This document shows positions 11,600 through 24,300 of a stretch of DNA of 64,000 bases, piece by piece. The position numbers and the translations under genes were made by a program. A model generated the notes under the pieces. It ran no database searches, was not told the origin of the DNA, and saw only the letters and a list, made by a program, of their open reading frames with translations. Source of the stretch: Ariolimax columbianus (lineage: Eukaryota; Mollusca; Gastropoda; Stylommatophora; Arionidae); assembly GCA_036924085.1 (NCBI GenBank), contig JAVGWX010000011.1:28882817-28946816 (forward strand), written 5' to 3'. Every line of letters begins with the position of its first letter. The first letter of the stretch is position 1.

Positions 11600-12010
11600 T
11601 TTTCCGCTTAGGTGACCAAGGCCCATGAGGCGTCTAGTTCTGATGAGGTGCGGGTGCCTTCGTGTGGGATAAGGTCTTCCCCCACCCTTGATTTCGACAG
11701 CCAGAGCTGACAGGCCAGGTCATCCTGGGGGAGGCAGGACATGTGACCAAAGATAGAGAGGCAGTGATTGTCCATCATAGAAACAATACTTTCAAGATGT
11801 TTTTGTCTGATGACAGTGTTGGTAACCAGTGGATTCTAAGGATGTGTCTCTGACTGTGCATATGTAAGGCTTCAAGACTCTTCTGATCTCTTTGCAAGAC
11901 CATCCAAGCCACTTCCATAATATCCATTTTCATATTGAAGATTGTTGTTTTCAATGATCCACTTCAATATCCTTGTCTTTCTAGCAGAGAAGTCCTAACC
12001 AGGTTTGATA
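11600..12010 (-). mobile_element. Probable LINE reverse transcriptase C-terminal relic
   Basis: The minus strand contains LSIFGHM followed by SCLPQDDLA and later GWGKTLSHTK, which resembles the (L)RLFGHVARLP region that follows the RT domain in many animal LINEs. A related segment is at 62,400-62,990. The frame is broken and the similarity is modest. Confidence 0.4.
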
Positions 12011-12644
12011 CCATGAAGCACTAATCGATTGGTAAATGCAATAATATAATCACATTATCAACTGTTTAACTTCAAGCTCCACATTTCTATTGCTGCACTC
12101 CCAGCCAAGTATGATGAAATACACTGCATCAGTGTGTAATTTTATGGCCACTTCTTTTCCTTTGATTGTAGTCTCATGTGGCCACTTGTCAATTATTCTC
12201 TCTGCATGTGGCATTCATCTCTTGATTCTTGTACCCTCAATGTCTGCAAATGTTCTTGTACAGTGGGTATGTTGCAGTTACACACATATTACCTTTCACT
12301 TGGACCAAATCATATCTGGATTTTACACACCAAAGTCCAAGAATAGGCCTACATCTCATCTTCACATTGGAGTATCTTTAGTGCAACCCATAACCCAGCC
12401 ATATTCACTGTCGATGCACTTCCAACTTTCACACTGTGACTTTGGCAGGATGAAGATGCATCACCCATAATTTAGAAGGATAGTAATTTCACTATGTCAC
12501 CTTTGTTCCCTACTGTAGATGACTTGTAATCTAAACATAATAATAATAGTCTACTCACTGTATTTCACCATAACCTGGGGTTCTTCAATCTATCCACATC
12601 TTTAAATAAGGTTTACAATCTCTTTATGGTTGGATTTTCTAATT
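12011..12644. other. No gene seen
   Basis: An open frame at 12,090-12,470 (+) has no recognisable domain and low-complexity AT-rich surroundings. I do not call it a gene. Confidence 0.4.
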
Positions 12645-12712
12645 AACTTAACTTGACATCTTTATACTGGTTTAAAAGACCCTGCAGAGTATACAACCAG
12701 TCAGTCTTAATA
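12645..12712 (-). mobile_element. CR1 3' terminus, extremely 5'-truncated
   Basis: The minus strand has CTGCAGGGTCTTTTAAACCA and GTATAAAGATGTCAAGTTAA, the same terminal 60 bp as the CR1 at 21,455-24,385, ending in the short GTTAA tail. Confidence 0.8.
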
Positions 12713-15109
12713 TCAGAGAGTTTGTGACATAAACATAACAACAGCACATAAATTTCAATCTAGGACAGAAACTGTTTCAACATTTTATCATGACTATGGC
12801 ATCATCATCACCGATGTTAGTAGTTAAGTTACCATACCACAGATGGATATCCATTCGTGATTCCAAAATCTCCCGAACATATCAACCTTCGAGCAGTAGA
12901 GTAGCATATCCCATGAGTAAGAAATGTATTGCAACGAGAATGAATGAAACAGTCAAATGGAAACGCCGAGGCCAATGCGGAAACAATCGCCAAGACGAGC
13001 AAGTAATTATACTTACTTCAAGTACTACTAGTACACTATACATTGACTGTGATTGACATCATTCATAGATTCATACTGATACTCGACTTTGCTGACATTG
13101 AACATTGAAGATACTGTACTAATCTGTCACTTGTCTTTCACTATTAGTTATTATTACTCTTCGCTTCTTTAGTACTATTATAATACACTATTAAGTATAA
13201 CTAACATAACATAACAATATTGATTGAATTTCAATGCAAAGTCTAATCGACGGAGGCTGAATGTTTCACACGTGTTCCTCCTCCTAGTGAATATTTAGAT
13301 TGAAGACAGATTAAACGTCCGTTATTATTAATTGTTATTAATATTAGTGATTCATAATACTTAGACTAGATCAATTAAAGGTAGGCGACGTATCTGTATT
13401 ACTCACTATTAGTATTACACTACAGTATTATTACTAATTATTATATTAGTAATATTAACCTAATATTAGTTACTAAGTTTAAAGTTAGTGAGTTAGTTAG
13501 CCAGTGAGTAAGTTAGCTTACGCCGTAAGCCGTGTTACGGCTTACACAGTTACTGAACTCAGGCTTACTGAACTTACTCACTTTTACAGCTGTGGCAATC
13601 TTTCTCTTGGAATGCTACATTAGTACATGCCAGCATTCTCCGACAAATAAACATGACTATTTACCACATTCCTAAAAGCAAGCAAACCCACTTTCATCAA
13701 AATATCGCTTACCCAGCAGTTGTTAGTTGGATCGATCGCCCTGAACTTAGAACAATGTTTTGTTTCGTGTTATCCTCCGTGTCTTGCAGAGCCAGATTTT
13801 AACTGTAATCCGCGCAGAAGTCTTCATTCAGCACACGTCAAGAAAGTCAACGATTGGGAAATCCAGACATTTGTAGCGGTCAGAACACACACTTACATTC
13901 ATATATATTCAAATAAATGTCGCTGGTACTATGTAATGAGTAATGACTGTACAATATTATTTACACATCTTCTTTGGCATGATATAAACTTCCATTACTG
14001 TTAGTTTTTTCAGTATTGTAGAGAAGCCTTACTAAGTAACTTTCAATGATAATCTGCTCCTTTGTTGTCAGTAAATGTCAGTGAGTGGGGCGTGAGAGAC
14101 GGTAGAATAATAATTGTTGTGATGGCTGTTTTATCATTCTAGGAATTATGAAGTGACATAATTTGCCTCCTTTTCTATCAATGTCATAATTATTGAAGCA
14201 TAATCGAAACAAGTTTCAGTAAGTTAATTCAGTTGATAACGATATATTATTAATAGCGCGCGTTTCTCCTGTGCAACAAACGTTGAGAAGCAGTGTAACA
14301 GTGTTGGGCAACAATTACAAGGCCAACTCCGTCAAATTCGTCCTCCGTCAGTCCGTAACCTGTAACGGCTTTGTATTATTGATATAATTTATTTTTAAGT
14401 AGGGGGCTCTCCTAGTCTAAAATAAATAGCATGCTAGCGAGAGCATTTATTGGCAATGATATTATTTAATGATAGATTTATTCCTCATCTGTCATATATA
14501 TAGAATAATTATAATACCGTATACGGCGGCGTTTACAATTTTGTGCTGTCTGCCCAGCAAGTCTGCCATTTCCAGTCCTTTTAATTTCGGCAAATGGTTT
14601 TATTTTTCGTCTAATCATATGATATTCTCATGTATTTGAATATTAGATATTTAAGTCCATATAGTAACGTTTAAAAACCTTATTATTTTGTTGTGTTTTC
14701 TTGATTTATATGTGAAATCTGTTTAAACTGTAAAGTAAATATATCTTAATCTGATTGATTGTTTTGGGCAAATGTCATTATTAGTATTACCATATTTTAT
14801 AAGACCTATTAAGTATTTGTTTATCAGTTCAGTATGGTCTTTTACTCTCTATGCTAGTTCTGCTATGATCATCTTATGTATGATTTTGTTATCAACCATT
14901 TCTCTTAATTCTCAATTTATATGTGCCCGACTTGCATACCATAGTGATAATGTCTTCTCCACTATTTCCCGTTTTATAATGTTATTAATCACAACTTTTT
15001 CCCTCTGTACCAAGATCAGTCTTGACCATGGCATCCTTCAGTACCACAAATAAAATGATAAACACCAAACATCATACAGTGGCTCTCAACTAATGAAAAA
15101 TAATAGTTA
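12713..15109. other. No gene seen; AT-rich with an overlapping palindrome pair
   Basis: About 2.4 kb of AT-rich sequence rich in TATTAGT-like words (13,130-13,500). At 13,517-13,545 two overlapping inverted repeats compete: CTTACG-C-CGTAAG (13,517-13,529) and GTAAGCCG-TGTTA-CGGCTTAC (13,525-13,545). An upstream non-coding exon or promoter of CUEDC2 could lie here or further along, but nothing in the sequence fixes it. Confidence 0.4.
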
Positions 15110-15495
15110 ATTAAAGAAAGTTTCTACAACAAACTGCAAGATCGATTGGATGAGACAATACCAAGGAATGTAACCATAGTGTTGGGAGACTTTAATGCCA
15201 AAATTGAAGATATTGGCGGCTAAGAGAGTATGGACAGGAATGGTCTTGGATTAATGAATGAAAATAATGAGATGGTATTAGCAGGAAACCAACTATTCAT
15301 TGGAAGAAGCATGTATCCTACAAGACAATTCATGAAGAGGTATGAATGTTTCCCAGATAACAAGATTCAATATCGGATTGATCACACCTGCATAAATCTG
15401 AAACGTAGTTTATTTTTACAGAACGTTTGGTGTTTACAGAAGAGCAGATGTGGCTTCAGATAACATTCTAGTGATTGCCAAAGTAAAGCTTAAAC
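15110..15495 (+). mobile_element. RTE-like LINE-E, endonuclease C-terminal fragment
   Basis: The + strand reads FYNKLQDRLDE, VLGDFNAKI, then after a stop DRNGLGLMNENNEMV, QYRIDHTCI and GVYRRADVASDN. These are the order and spacing of the GDFNA, NGxxLxxF, DHI and GAD/DVxSDH blocks of APE endonucleases in RTE-like LINEs. The copy contains a stop and a frame change. Confidence 0.85.
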
Positions 15496-15610
15496 CAGGG
15501 GTGCTCATCCAGTGGGGAATTCCCCCAACCCAGGGGGAAATTAACCCAACCCAGGGGGAAATTTTGCTTCAGTTGAGTCTTTTAAGTAATTAAATAAAAA
15601 TGTAATGGAT
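15496..15610 (+). mobile_element. Possible hAT-type terminus
   Basis: CAGGGGTGCTCATCCAGTGG (from 15,497) resembles the CAGGGGTG terminal inverted repeat of many hAT elements, followed by two copies of CCCAACCCAGGGGGAAATT. No partner end was found, so this is only a candidate solo end. Confidence 0.35.
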
Positions 15611-15751
15611 CCTGTTTGCACACCATGCGTCATTTTGGGAACATAGGTTGACATAGAAGTCAAAATAGGCATTATGGTAAACAAGAGAAGCTACATTGAT
15701 GATAGTCTACATACACAAGCTGCAGAAAGGGGAAACTTGAAAGGTCTATAT

Positions 15752-16150
15752 CTTCTTCTTCTTTATCGTTTGTTCTCAAACTCCCACTACCAAGCCCTGA
15801 AGGTTCTCAAACTCCCACTACCAAGCCCTGAGCGTTCTCAAACTCCCACTACCAAGCCCTGAAAAGACTTTTGCAAGTAGCAGAATGTACTCAGGAGAAC
15901 GGAATGCGTTGTGTTTTACAGTGTACAGCTTGACTGCAAAATCTGCACCTTTTGGTCCGTCACATCTGATATCAGCAATGGCATTTTTTGGTACCGGATT
16001 AACTTTCGGTCTTTGGTCCCTCATTTGCCAGTCTGTCCTGCTGCAGCCTGTTATCCAGGATCGCCACATGGAGGTGTAAAAGTGTCTTGGTAGCATTGGA
16101 TCACTGACCGCTACAGCTCATCTCCTGCTCAGCATCTTGTTCCCCGAAAG
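15752..16150 (-). mobile_element. SINE2 copy, interrupted by small tandem repeats
   Basis: The minus strand carries the SINE2 body (GACCAAAGGCTGG-like region, GTGATCCTGGATAACAGGCTGC, GGTGCAGATTTTGCAGTCAA) and its 3' end with a (GAA)n tail at 15,752-15,765. Close to the 3' end, TCTCAAACTCCCACTACCAA is present three times in tandem (15,776-15,861), a local expansion inside the SINE. Confidence 0.8.
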
Positions 16151-16378
16151 GTCAATATGACACTACCAGAAAACTGTCATGAAAATACAAACAAAACAGA
16201 CAAATAAAAGACAGATTGTGAAGAAGCTATTAAGTCTTGAAGAACAGAAGAAAAGATAAGCGGATTGTTTGAGGGGCTTCTAAATAGACCACCAGTCAAC
16301 CCACCTCAAAGTTATGTGTGTTTAGGTCTGATAGGGATAACATCTGAAGCTATTAAAGCAGACATTGAAGTATTCACC
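16151..16378 (+). mobile_element. LINE-E, linker before the RT domain
   Basis: The + strand reads ADISGLFEGLLNRPPVNPP-like sequence (from about 16,255) with later EAIKADIEV, the linker typical just before the RT domain of RTE-like LINEs. It ends at a 12-bp target-site duplication (16,367-16,378) made by the LINE-C insertion that follows. Confidence 0.7.
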
Positions 16379-16613
16379 TTTTTATTCTTTCTCGAACATC
16401 TGATGCTGTGCTTTTAGCCTGGTGAGGTTCACTGTGCTTCAGGTCTTCATAGGCCCTCCGCAGCTTTTTGAGTATGGTTGCTCCCTGGGGTCAGTCTTCC
16501 CCTCTTTGATCTGCCAAAGTGGGGCAGTCCTGCGGTATATGTTCTGGTGCTCCGCAATCATTTGTGGTGGTGTCTCTAAGACCCATTCTGCAAAGGTGGG
16601 CTTTGAGTCTACA
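16379..16613 (-). mobile_element. LINE-C 3' fragment inserted into LINE-E
   Basis: The minus strand carries the zinc-knuckle region and 3' end of LINE-C (GGGCAGTCCTGC context complement of the 11,030 copy, then the CTCACCAGGCT 3' end). It is flanked by GAAGTATTCACC (16,367-16,378) and GAAGCATTCACC (16,614-16,625), one mismatch in 12, a clear target-site duplication. LINE-E resumes right after it. Confidence 0.88.
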
Positions 16614-16625
16614 GAAGCATTCACC

Positions 16626-16850
16626 AATATAGTTTACAATTTCATTAGAAATATATGAGATACACTACCAAGGGATGGCAATCTGCACAAATATAAAATG
16701 CTCCTGTCAGTGCCAGGTAAAGTTTTCAACAGATTTATACTTGAGAGACTAAATGAAACAGTGGATAGTGGGTTGAACAAGCAGGTTTCAGACAACAATT
16801 TATGTAGACAGCCACATTGACTGCTGTATGCCACTGAGACCTAGTCAACT
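16626..16850 (+). mobile_element. LINE-E, start of RT domain
   Basis: The + strand reads LLSVPGKVFNRFILERLNE followed by SGLNKQ, the RT block usually seen as LLSIPGKVxxRxLLxR in RTE-like LINEs. It continues the linker at 16,151-16,378 across the LINE-C insertion. The AGFRxGRSC block that should follow is degraded. Confidence 0.82.
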
Positions 16851-16989
16851 GTCAATGTTAGTAGCATATCCTATACACATCCCGTTCTCATGCAGATTTG
16901 CAGAAAATTTATGAAAACCATGTTCCAGCATCCTCCTGCACTTCTCAGAGGCAGCCAATTTACAAGCAAAACACCAGAGGGGTCTGCCA
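16851..16989. other. No gene seen
   Basis: Short unassigned sequence between the LINE-E relic and repeat X. Confidence 0.4.
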
Positions 16990-17360
16990 GGGTCTTTGTG
17001 AATGACAAGGGCAAGAATAGCACCACTGCCTCACAGAGATCATGTCGTAAGAGGTGACTAACTTTGTGACATGGCATAACACCGACTATAGTTAGGTGGT
17101 ATGTTTAGAGCAGCATAGATGGTGTCTAACAGGCCGCAGGTCTACTTTGCTCTAGTGTTTGAGTCTATAAGATGGACTCATCCATCGGTTAACCACCTTC
17201 CGTAATCACTTGCCCCAATGCAGCAAAGCAATTAAGCTGCTCGAGCCTAGCCTGCTAAGCAAGAAAATCTTCTCCCGGCTACATCCAGCTCATACCAGAG
17301 CGTGGGACTTGTGCAGGGGCATTTGCCCCTGTAGAAGTACAGGTCGCCCAAGAACTAAAA
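16990..17360 (+). repeat. Repeat X, near-complete copy
   Basis: A dispersed repeat of about 370 bp with GACATGGCATAACACC, GTTAGGTGGTATGTTTAGAG, GAGCCTAGCC(T/C)(G/A)CTAAGCA and an end CTGTAGAAGTACAGGTCG. The same sequence is at 53,740-54,035 plus 54,960-55,015, where a LINE splits it. Partial copies lie at 9,040, 17,960 and 29,560. No ORF and no clear Pol III boxes were found, so the class is unknown. Confidence 0.8.
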
Positions 17361-17604
17361 ACAACAGAGGGTGCAGGTAGAGGGAGTGGTGCTGCAGCCT
17401 ACCAGAAGTAGTGATACCATCCCTGATCAGTGCTGGCCCTCTGATCGAGACATGAGATGGCTAATGACAAGCCCAGACCCTCCAACTCTAGCATAATTGT
17501 GCAGGGGACAGTTTGCGGGGTATCAACATTACAATCGTCATCTGCTCACTTTGAAATGAAACTACATGACTGGAATGAGAAACTGGTTGTCTGCAGAGTC
17601 TTCT

Positions 17605-17860
17605 GGGGGTCGCTGTGGTCGAGAGTTAAGGCACTCGTCTCTCAAAGCGATGAACTGAAATGGTGGGTGATGTGGGGCCAGTGTCTAAATCCAGAGTTGC
17701 CTCCAGTCACCTTGACTTATGTCTTGCCACTGGTCAAAGGTAGCTCAGAACCAGAGAGGTTGATGACCAGCACAGTTTATTTCCTCTCTATAATCCATAT
17801 ACAACATATGTTACATCAAGATAAAACAGTCTAATGATGTCACCATCATCGCTCACGATG
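17605..17860 (+). mobile_element. SINE3, tRNA(Ser/Leu)-like head
   Basis: The head GGGGTCGCTGTGGTCGAGAG followed by TTAAGGCACTCGTCTCTC looks like the 5' half of a class II (Ser/Leu-type) tRNA gene. The body ends near ACATCAAGATAAAACAGTCT. A second copy at 45,222-45,515 shares head and 3' end. Confidence 0.75.
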
Positions 17861-17959
17861 GGCAACTAATTAACTAATTGTAGAGCAGTCAATAGAACAG
17901 AATTAAAGTCTGTACATCAACTTTATTATCTATGAAAAAGCCTTTGACAAGTGTGATAG

Positions 17960-18115
17960 GGATCAGATAATTTAGTTAAAAGGTGCTTGAGCCTAGACAA
18001 CTAAGCAGGGAATCCTCCTCCTGACTACATTCAGCTCATGCGAGAGCTGGGACCTGCACAGGGGCATCTGCATCTGTAGAGGTACAGGTCAACTAAGATA
18101 AGAATTTAGTTTTTT
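17960..18115 (+). repeat. Repeat X, 3' part
   Basis: GAGCCTAGACAACTAAGCAG to CTGTAGAGGTACAGGTCAAC matches the last about 150 bp of repeat X. Confidence 0.65.
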
Positions 18116-18260
18116 CAGCCAGATACTTTTAAAAAAAAAATCAGCCGTCGTACAAAGTATGGAACATAAACATCTCTTATGAGGATATGGAGTCTGGATG
18201 TGAACATTCATACATGTGATGTTGGACTACCATATTCATGACTGTTTTTTATTTTTGCAG

Positions 18261-18380
18261 AAACGTTTTTGTGAATGATCAGATCAGCGACTAGATACCA
18301 TTGTATGCCAAAATGGAAGCAAAAATCAATGAGGAGTTGCTATCATTTTTAGCCCAGCACAGTTTGGAGGAGACAGTGAG
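18261..18380 (+). CDS. CUEDC2: CUEDC2 coding exon 1 (with 5' UTR 18261-18312)
   Basis: A good acceptor (TTTTTTATTTTTGCAG) ends at 18,260, so an upstream non-coding exon is likely. ATG 18,313 opens [20 protein letters not shown], matching the start of the family, with only 52 nt of UTR in this exon. The donor AG|GTTAGC at 18,381 is weak but gives the phase (2) that exon 2 needs, making the codon AGC across the junction. Confidence 0.82.
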
Positions 18381-21300
18381 GTTAGCTTGAATTTTTCATT
18401 GGTATCGAAGCTTTAGAAACTCCGCAGTGAAGTATTTTTCTTTGCTTCAGTATCAAATGCCAAACATTGGAATATGATACAAGTGTAAGATTGGCATGAT
18501 GGTTAGAGCTCTGGGTTCATGATCTGGTCACAATAAGGTTCAGTTTGCTGCTGTAATTTGGTACCTGACTAATTTCTGGGTTAATTAAGTCAGCACAGTG
18601 AAGAAGGGAACAGACTACTCCACCGCATAAAGCTGAAGACCAAGTAGAATGACCTTTCTAACATTTGACCCCTCACAACAAATAATAAGACCAAAATTTG
18701 ATGTAGCCAGGACTCAATTCCCAACTTCTAAGCTCCATGGGTTGATGAAATACCTATAAAACTCATTATGGCAGCGGGAGACAATATGCACAATTTACTT
18801 AACCTCCATGTGAATGCCATTTACCATCCTGGCATTTGCCTGACTGACCACTCACTACATGTCAATCATTATCAGTTTGCCGAAGAAGTCTAATCAGACA
18901 GAATGTAGCCATTTCCGGACTATCAGCTTAATTACCCAATGCATCAGTTCTTTTACAGGTAATCATAAGCAAAATTGAAAAAAATAAAAGAATCACAGCT
19001 GTCCAATATCCAGCTCGGCTTTCGCAGAGGGAAGAGCACAACAGAGGCAATTGGAACATTAAATTCCCTAGCGAAAATGGTGGTTAATCAGGATAGAAGA
19101 CTACGAGAAAGCTTTCTATCAAGTAACATGGATCAAACTATTTGGATTCCTGGGGAGCAAAAATTTGTACATAAACCAATACGCTATGATATCACTGAAT
19201 GAGGGAATGACAGACCAAATACCAATATGAAAAAGAGTGAGACAATGTTGTTTCATGTCCCCTGGTTTATACAGGAGTACTCTGAGGGAATGACGGAACT
19301 AGCCTTAAAAAATTGCAGCATGGTGATAATTGTAGAAGGCAAACATTTGAAAGCTATCACATTTTCAGATGATCAGGTCATAGTTGAGTAGATGGAGGGG
19401 GTTCTACAAGTGCTGCTCAATAAAATTAGCACCAACGAAAAGGAGTATGGAATGAAGATAAATATAAAGAAAGCAAAAGTGATGGTGAATGCAAGAACCC
19501 AAACAACAGCAAACCCAATCATAGATGAACAATCCATTGAACAGGTGACACAATTTCCATATTTGGGGCAATTAATTACAGAAGATGCCTGAAGTCTTCT
19601 TCATTGATCAACTGATTGATATTCTAGTCCAGTGAGGTTCATGAAGGAGACTGTTTTTCAGGCCTTAGCCGGTCCCCCACAGCTTTTTGAGCATGGTCGC
19701 TCCCCCAGGCCAGACTGCCTATCTTTGGTCTGCATAGGTAGGGGCAGTTCTGCAGAATATGTTCTGGTATTTGCTTGTGTGCTCCACCATCACACATGGC
19801 GGTGTCTCTGAATCGCATTCTTTGGAGATGGGCTTGAGTCTACAATGTCCCATTCTGAGCCTGAAGATCTTTGTCTGCCCATCTCTGCCAAGTTTGTCTG
19901 TGCTGTCATTTTCTGGCTTGTATTCTTTGTGCTGGTCTCTCCATCCTGTCCTCATAGATTGTTTGACGAGTGTCTTTGCTTCTTTATAGCTCTGTGGATG
20001 GTGAGTCCAGCTTTTGCGAGCTCATCTGCTTTCTTGTTTCCAGGGATCCCACAGTGGATCGGAATCCACTGTAGGACTAAATCTGTTTTTGAGACAGCAA
20101 TCCTATGTTGTATTTTATTTCATGTGAGAGTCTATCTTGTTTCGGGCTTGAGATGGCTTGCAATACTCTCCTGGAGTCTGTTAGAATGACCGTTTTCTTT
20201 GTAGTTATGTTTTGGCTGATAAGAATCTGAGTTGCTGCATGAACAGCTCTTGCTTCAGCTCTGAAATTGGTACAAGTCTCTCTTGCTGGTATGGAGTGAT
20301 TTTCTATGTTGCCATTGGTGTATTTCGATGTAGATTCCACTGCCTCCCCTTTTATAGCTTACTGAGGCAGATCCATCTGTGTACACGTGTGTCCAAGAGT
20401 TGCTGGTGTTCTGTCTCTTGAGCTCCTGCAGAATGTGGATTTTTTATTCTGTTGCTGACTGTTCACTTTTCTTTGTTAACCATGAAGCCTCCAAGATTAT
20501 TTTGTACCGGTCCTGACACCGTGTCCAGGTTCTGGAATGAGTGCTTCACACTTTTTGGTTTCAGCTTCAAGGATGTCTGCATGTTTTCTGTGGATTTCTC
20601 TGGCCAGATGGTTGGGGCTTTTCCTTAGTAGTCTGTTTTTTGTTCTCTCTTGGAATTTCTGGTGTAGAGGATGATCAGGTGGCCTCTTTAGTTTTTCAAA
20701 CTGAGTTAGGGATTTATATTTTCTCCTTAATTCTAGGGGCTCAATATTTGCTGTTTTTCCCAGCTCTGTAATTTGAGTACTTTTCAATGCCCCAAGGGTA
20801 ATTCTGAGACCCATATTTTGGACTTGATCTAGTTTTCCTGTGTTTATTTTGGCAGCTGTTGATGAATTGCTAGAGGTAAATTCCATGATTATACCAGTGT
20901 AGACTTGCTTGAGGATTTTTTTGTTAGTCCCCCCACAATGTGCCAGCCAGTTTTTTCATCACTGAGAGTCTTTTTATGACGCTTGTCTGGATTTTCTCTA
21001 TATTTGACTACCAGGTAAGTCTCGAGTCAAATGTGACTCCAAGGAATGTGGGTGCCCAACTGGGGTATTTGTTTATTTCCTAGTCTGAGGTCTGAGAGAT
21101 ATAAGAGCTAGATTTGCAATGGCAAAAACAGCGTTCAGAGAGACAAGGAGAATAGCAACATGAAAAAGTAAGGTCTCTCTTCGTAACAGAATTCTCCATG
21201 CGTATGTGTGGTCCGTTACGCTTTATGGAGCAGACATCGTCTATAAACAAGAGAGAAGAAGGGTGTTTGGAGGCCTTTAAGATATGTAATCAGAGGATGG

Positions 21301-24300
21301 AAGCGATCAGATGAACAGTAGAGTAAAATGAGGTTAGAGGTAGTTGACAAAACAAGATAGCTTCTGGAAGTAATCCGGATTAGAAGATTGTTTTAGCTTG
21401 ACCACAATCTAAGATTCGCTGGTTGAGTACAGGCAACACCCTTGCGGAACAAGACTTAACTTAACTTAACTTAACGTCTTTATACTGGTTTAGAAGACCC
21501 TGCAGAGTCTGTATACAACCAGTTACATTTATATCACCTTGCTCTAAAAGCTATGCGCATCCAGTTTATTCTTAAATGCATTAACTGTCCCTGCCTCCAC
21601 TACCTCCCCTGGCAATGCATTCCAAGCAGACAGCACTCTCTGACTAATAAAATATTTCCTAATATCTAATCTGGACCTCTCTTTAGTCAGCTTGTAGCTA
21701 TGCCCTCGTGTTATTGTGGGTGGCTGTATTTTAAAAAAACTTGTTATAGTCTAATTTATCCATTTCTCTGATCATCTTATTAACCTGTATTAAGTCACCA
21801 CGAATTCTTCTCTCTTCGAGACACTGTAGGCCGGTTTTTCTGAGTCGTTCCTCATAACTGTAATTCTGGAATCCCACTATCATCTTTGTCACTCTTTTTT
21901 GTATTCTTTCCAGCTTGTTTATATCCCCTCTATGATAAGGACTCCACACCTGTACACAGTACTACAATCTAGGTCTAACTAAAGCTTTATACAGTTTGAC
22001 GATCACTTCCTTGCTCCTATGTTTAATATTTCTTTTTATCATACCTAACATTGCATTTGCCTTTTTCACTGCTACCTTAACTTGCTCACTCACCTTTCCT
22101 GTATGATCTATTATAACCCCTAGGTCCCTTTCCTTATCTATCTTTCTAATGTTGTTTTCTCCCATTCTGTAATTATGTTCCATATTGGATCTACCCATGT
22201 GGATGACTGTACATTTATCTACATTAAACTCCATTTGCCAGCTTACAGACCATTCTCGAATTTAATCTAAATCCGACATCAATATATCCACTTCTGCTTT
22301 AGATGAGACACTACTGCATAGTTTTGTGTCATCAGCAAATTTTGCAATCATGGATCCAATATCAATGTCCAAATCGTTTATATATATCAAGAACAAAATT
22401 GGTCCCAAAACCGAGCCCTGTGGCACACCACTTTTCACTTCACACCACTCAGAGTACTCCTTATTTATGCCCACCCTCTGCCTTCTTCCCGTTAACCAAT
22501 TTTCAATCCATTTGGCAACTTCTCAACCTATTCCATGTGATTTTAACTTTCGAAATAATCTTTGATGAGGTACTCTATCAAAGGCTTTTGCAAAGTCTAG
22601 ATAAATAACATCCACTGGCTCCCCTTTATCTATGCTTTTAGTAACCTCCTCCATGAATTCTAATAGATTTGTTAAGCATGATATCCCTCTAGTAAACCCA
22701 TGCTGACTATTTCGAATTAGATTAAATTTTTCTAAATGCATTACAATGTTTTCTTTGATTATTGACTCTTAACAATTTACAGACTAAGCTCGTTAAACTC
22801 ACCGGTCTATAATTTGCTGGATCTGATTTTTTGAATAAGGGGATCACTCCTGCATCTTTCCAATCCCGTGGAACAATCCCTTTTGTAAGTGATTGAGAAC
22901 ATATTATAGCCAATGGTTTTGCTAGTTGGTCTCTAATTTCATACAGCAATTTTGGATGAATACCATCTTGACCTGGACATTTATTCACTTTCAACCCCTC
23001 CAATTTTGTAAAAACCATTTCCTCTGTAATACAGATTGATCTTAATCCCGCTGTATCCATGTCTCTTTTAAAAATATCTATAGGCTCTGGGATCTTGGAG
23101 CAGTCCTCTTTTGTGTAGACTGTGCCAAAGTACTGATTGAGCAGATTAGCTGCCTCCCTATTCTCACTTATTATTTTCCCTGTACTGTCTTTCGTTCTTT
23201 GTTTATTTCTAACAAAAGAGAAGAAGCTTTTACTGTCAGTCTTGATCCTCTGAGCAAGTTTTTTTTCAAAGTCTATTTTTGCTGTTTTATTCGCTTTCTG
23301 AGATATGTTCTGCTTGTCCAAATATTTTACATATGTTTCTTTTGATTTACCTGCTTCTATAAATTTTTTCCATGCTTTATTTTTCGCTCTTCTACATTTC
23401 ACTACAAATCTAGTTATCCACTTTTTACGCTTGGGGTTTACCTCCCTACATGGAACACATTCCTCTTTTAGCGTTTCTAGAACTGTTTTAAAACTCTCCC
23501 ACTCCTGTTCAACATCTGTTCCTACGACAATATCTTTCCAGATTATATGGTTCGCTGCCTCTTTCATCCTCTTAACATCTGCTTTAGAGTAGTCGTATGT
23601 TCGCGTGTTTATGTTTACTTCTTTCCCTGCAATAAGATCCCAACGGATGATTTGATGGTCACTTGAGCCAAACAGTTCCCCAACGGTAACGTTTTCAATC
23701 ATATTTTCCTCTGTAGTAAAAACTAGGTCGAGTATGTTTTTGCCTCTGGTGGCTGCTTCTACATGTTGAATTAAAAAATTGTCAGTTTTGCACTTAACAA
23801 AAGGTTTTGACTCTACAGGTGCTTCTGCCATATCCCATTTTATTTCTTGAAAGTTGAAATCTCCCATTAATAATAATTTCCCTTCACTTGCCTTTGCTAT
23901 GCTACTAATCAGCTCCTCATCTTCCTCTTTTTGACTTGATAAACATCTATAGCACACTCCAATCACTGTTTTTTCACCCCCACTTTCTATTTCTCCCCAT
24001 ACACTTTCATTTTTGTTACCACATGATAAATCCTCTTTGATCGTTATATTAACAGAATTTATACAGTATAATAAAACGCCACCTCCCTTAGTCTTGTCTC
24101 CAACTATCCTATCTTTCCTTAACATTGTATATCCCTCTATTTCAAGTTCACTATCTGCAATCTCCTCATATGTCCATGATTCTGTTAATCCTATTATATC
24201 TGGTTTTTCTTCTTCTACATACAGTTCCAATTCGTCTCTTTTAGTTACTATGCTTCTCACATTTGCATAAAAACATTTTAGTTTGTAATGTTGTTGGTTT

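Noticed and set aside
12090..12470. 126-codon + frame
   Set aside because: No domain, no splice context, no similarity that I recognise. Chance open frame is likely.
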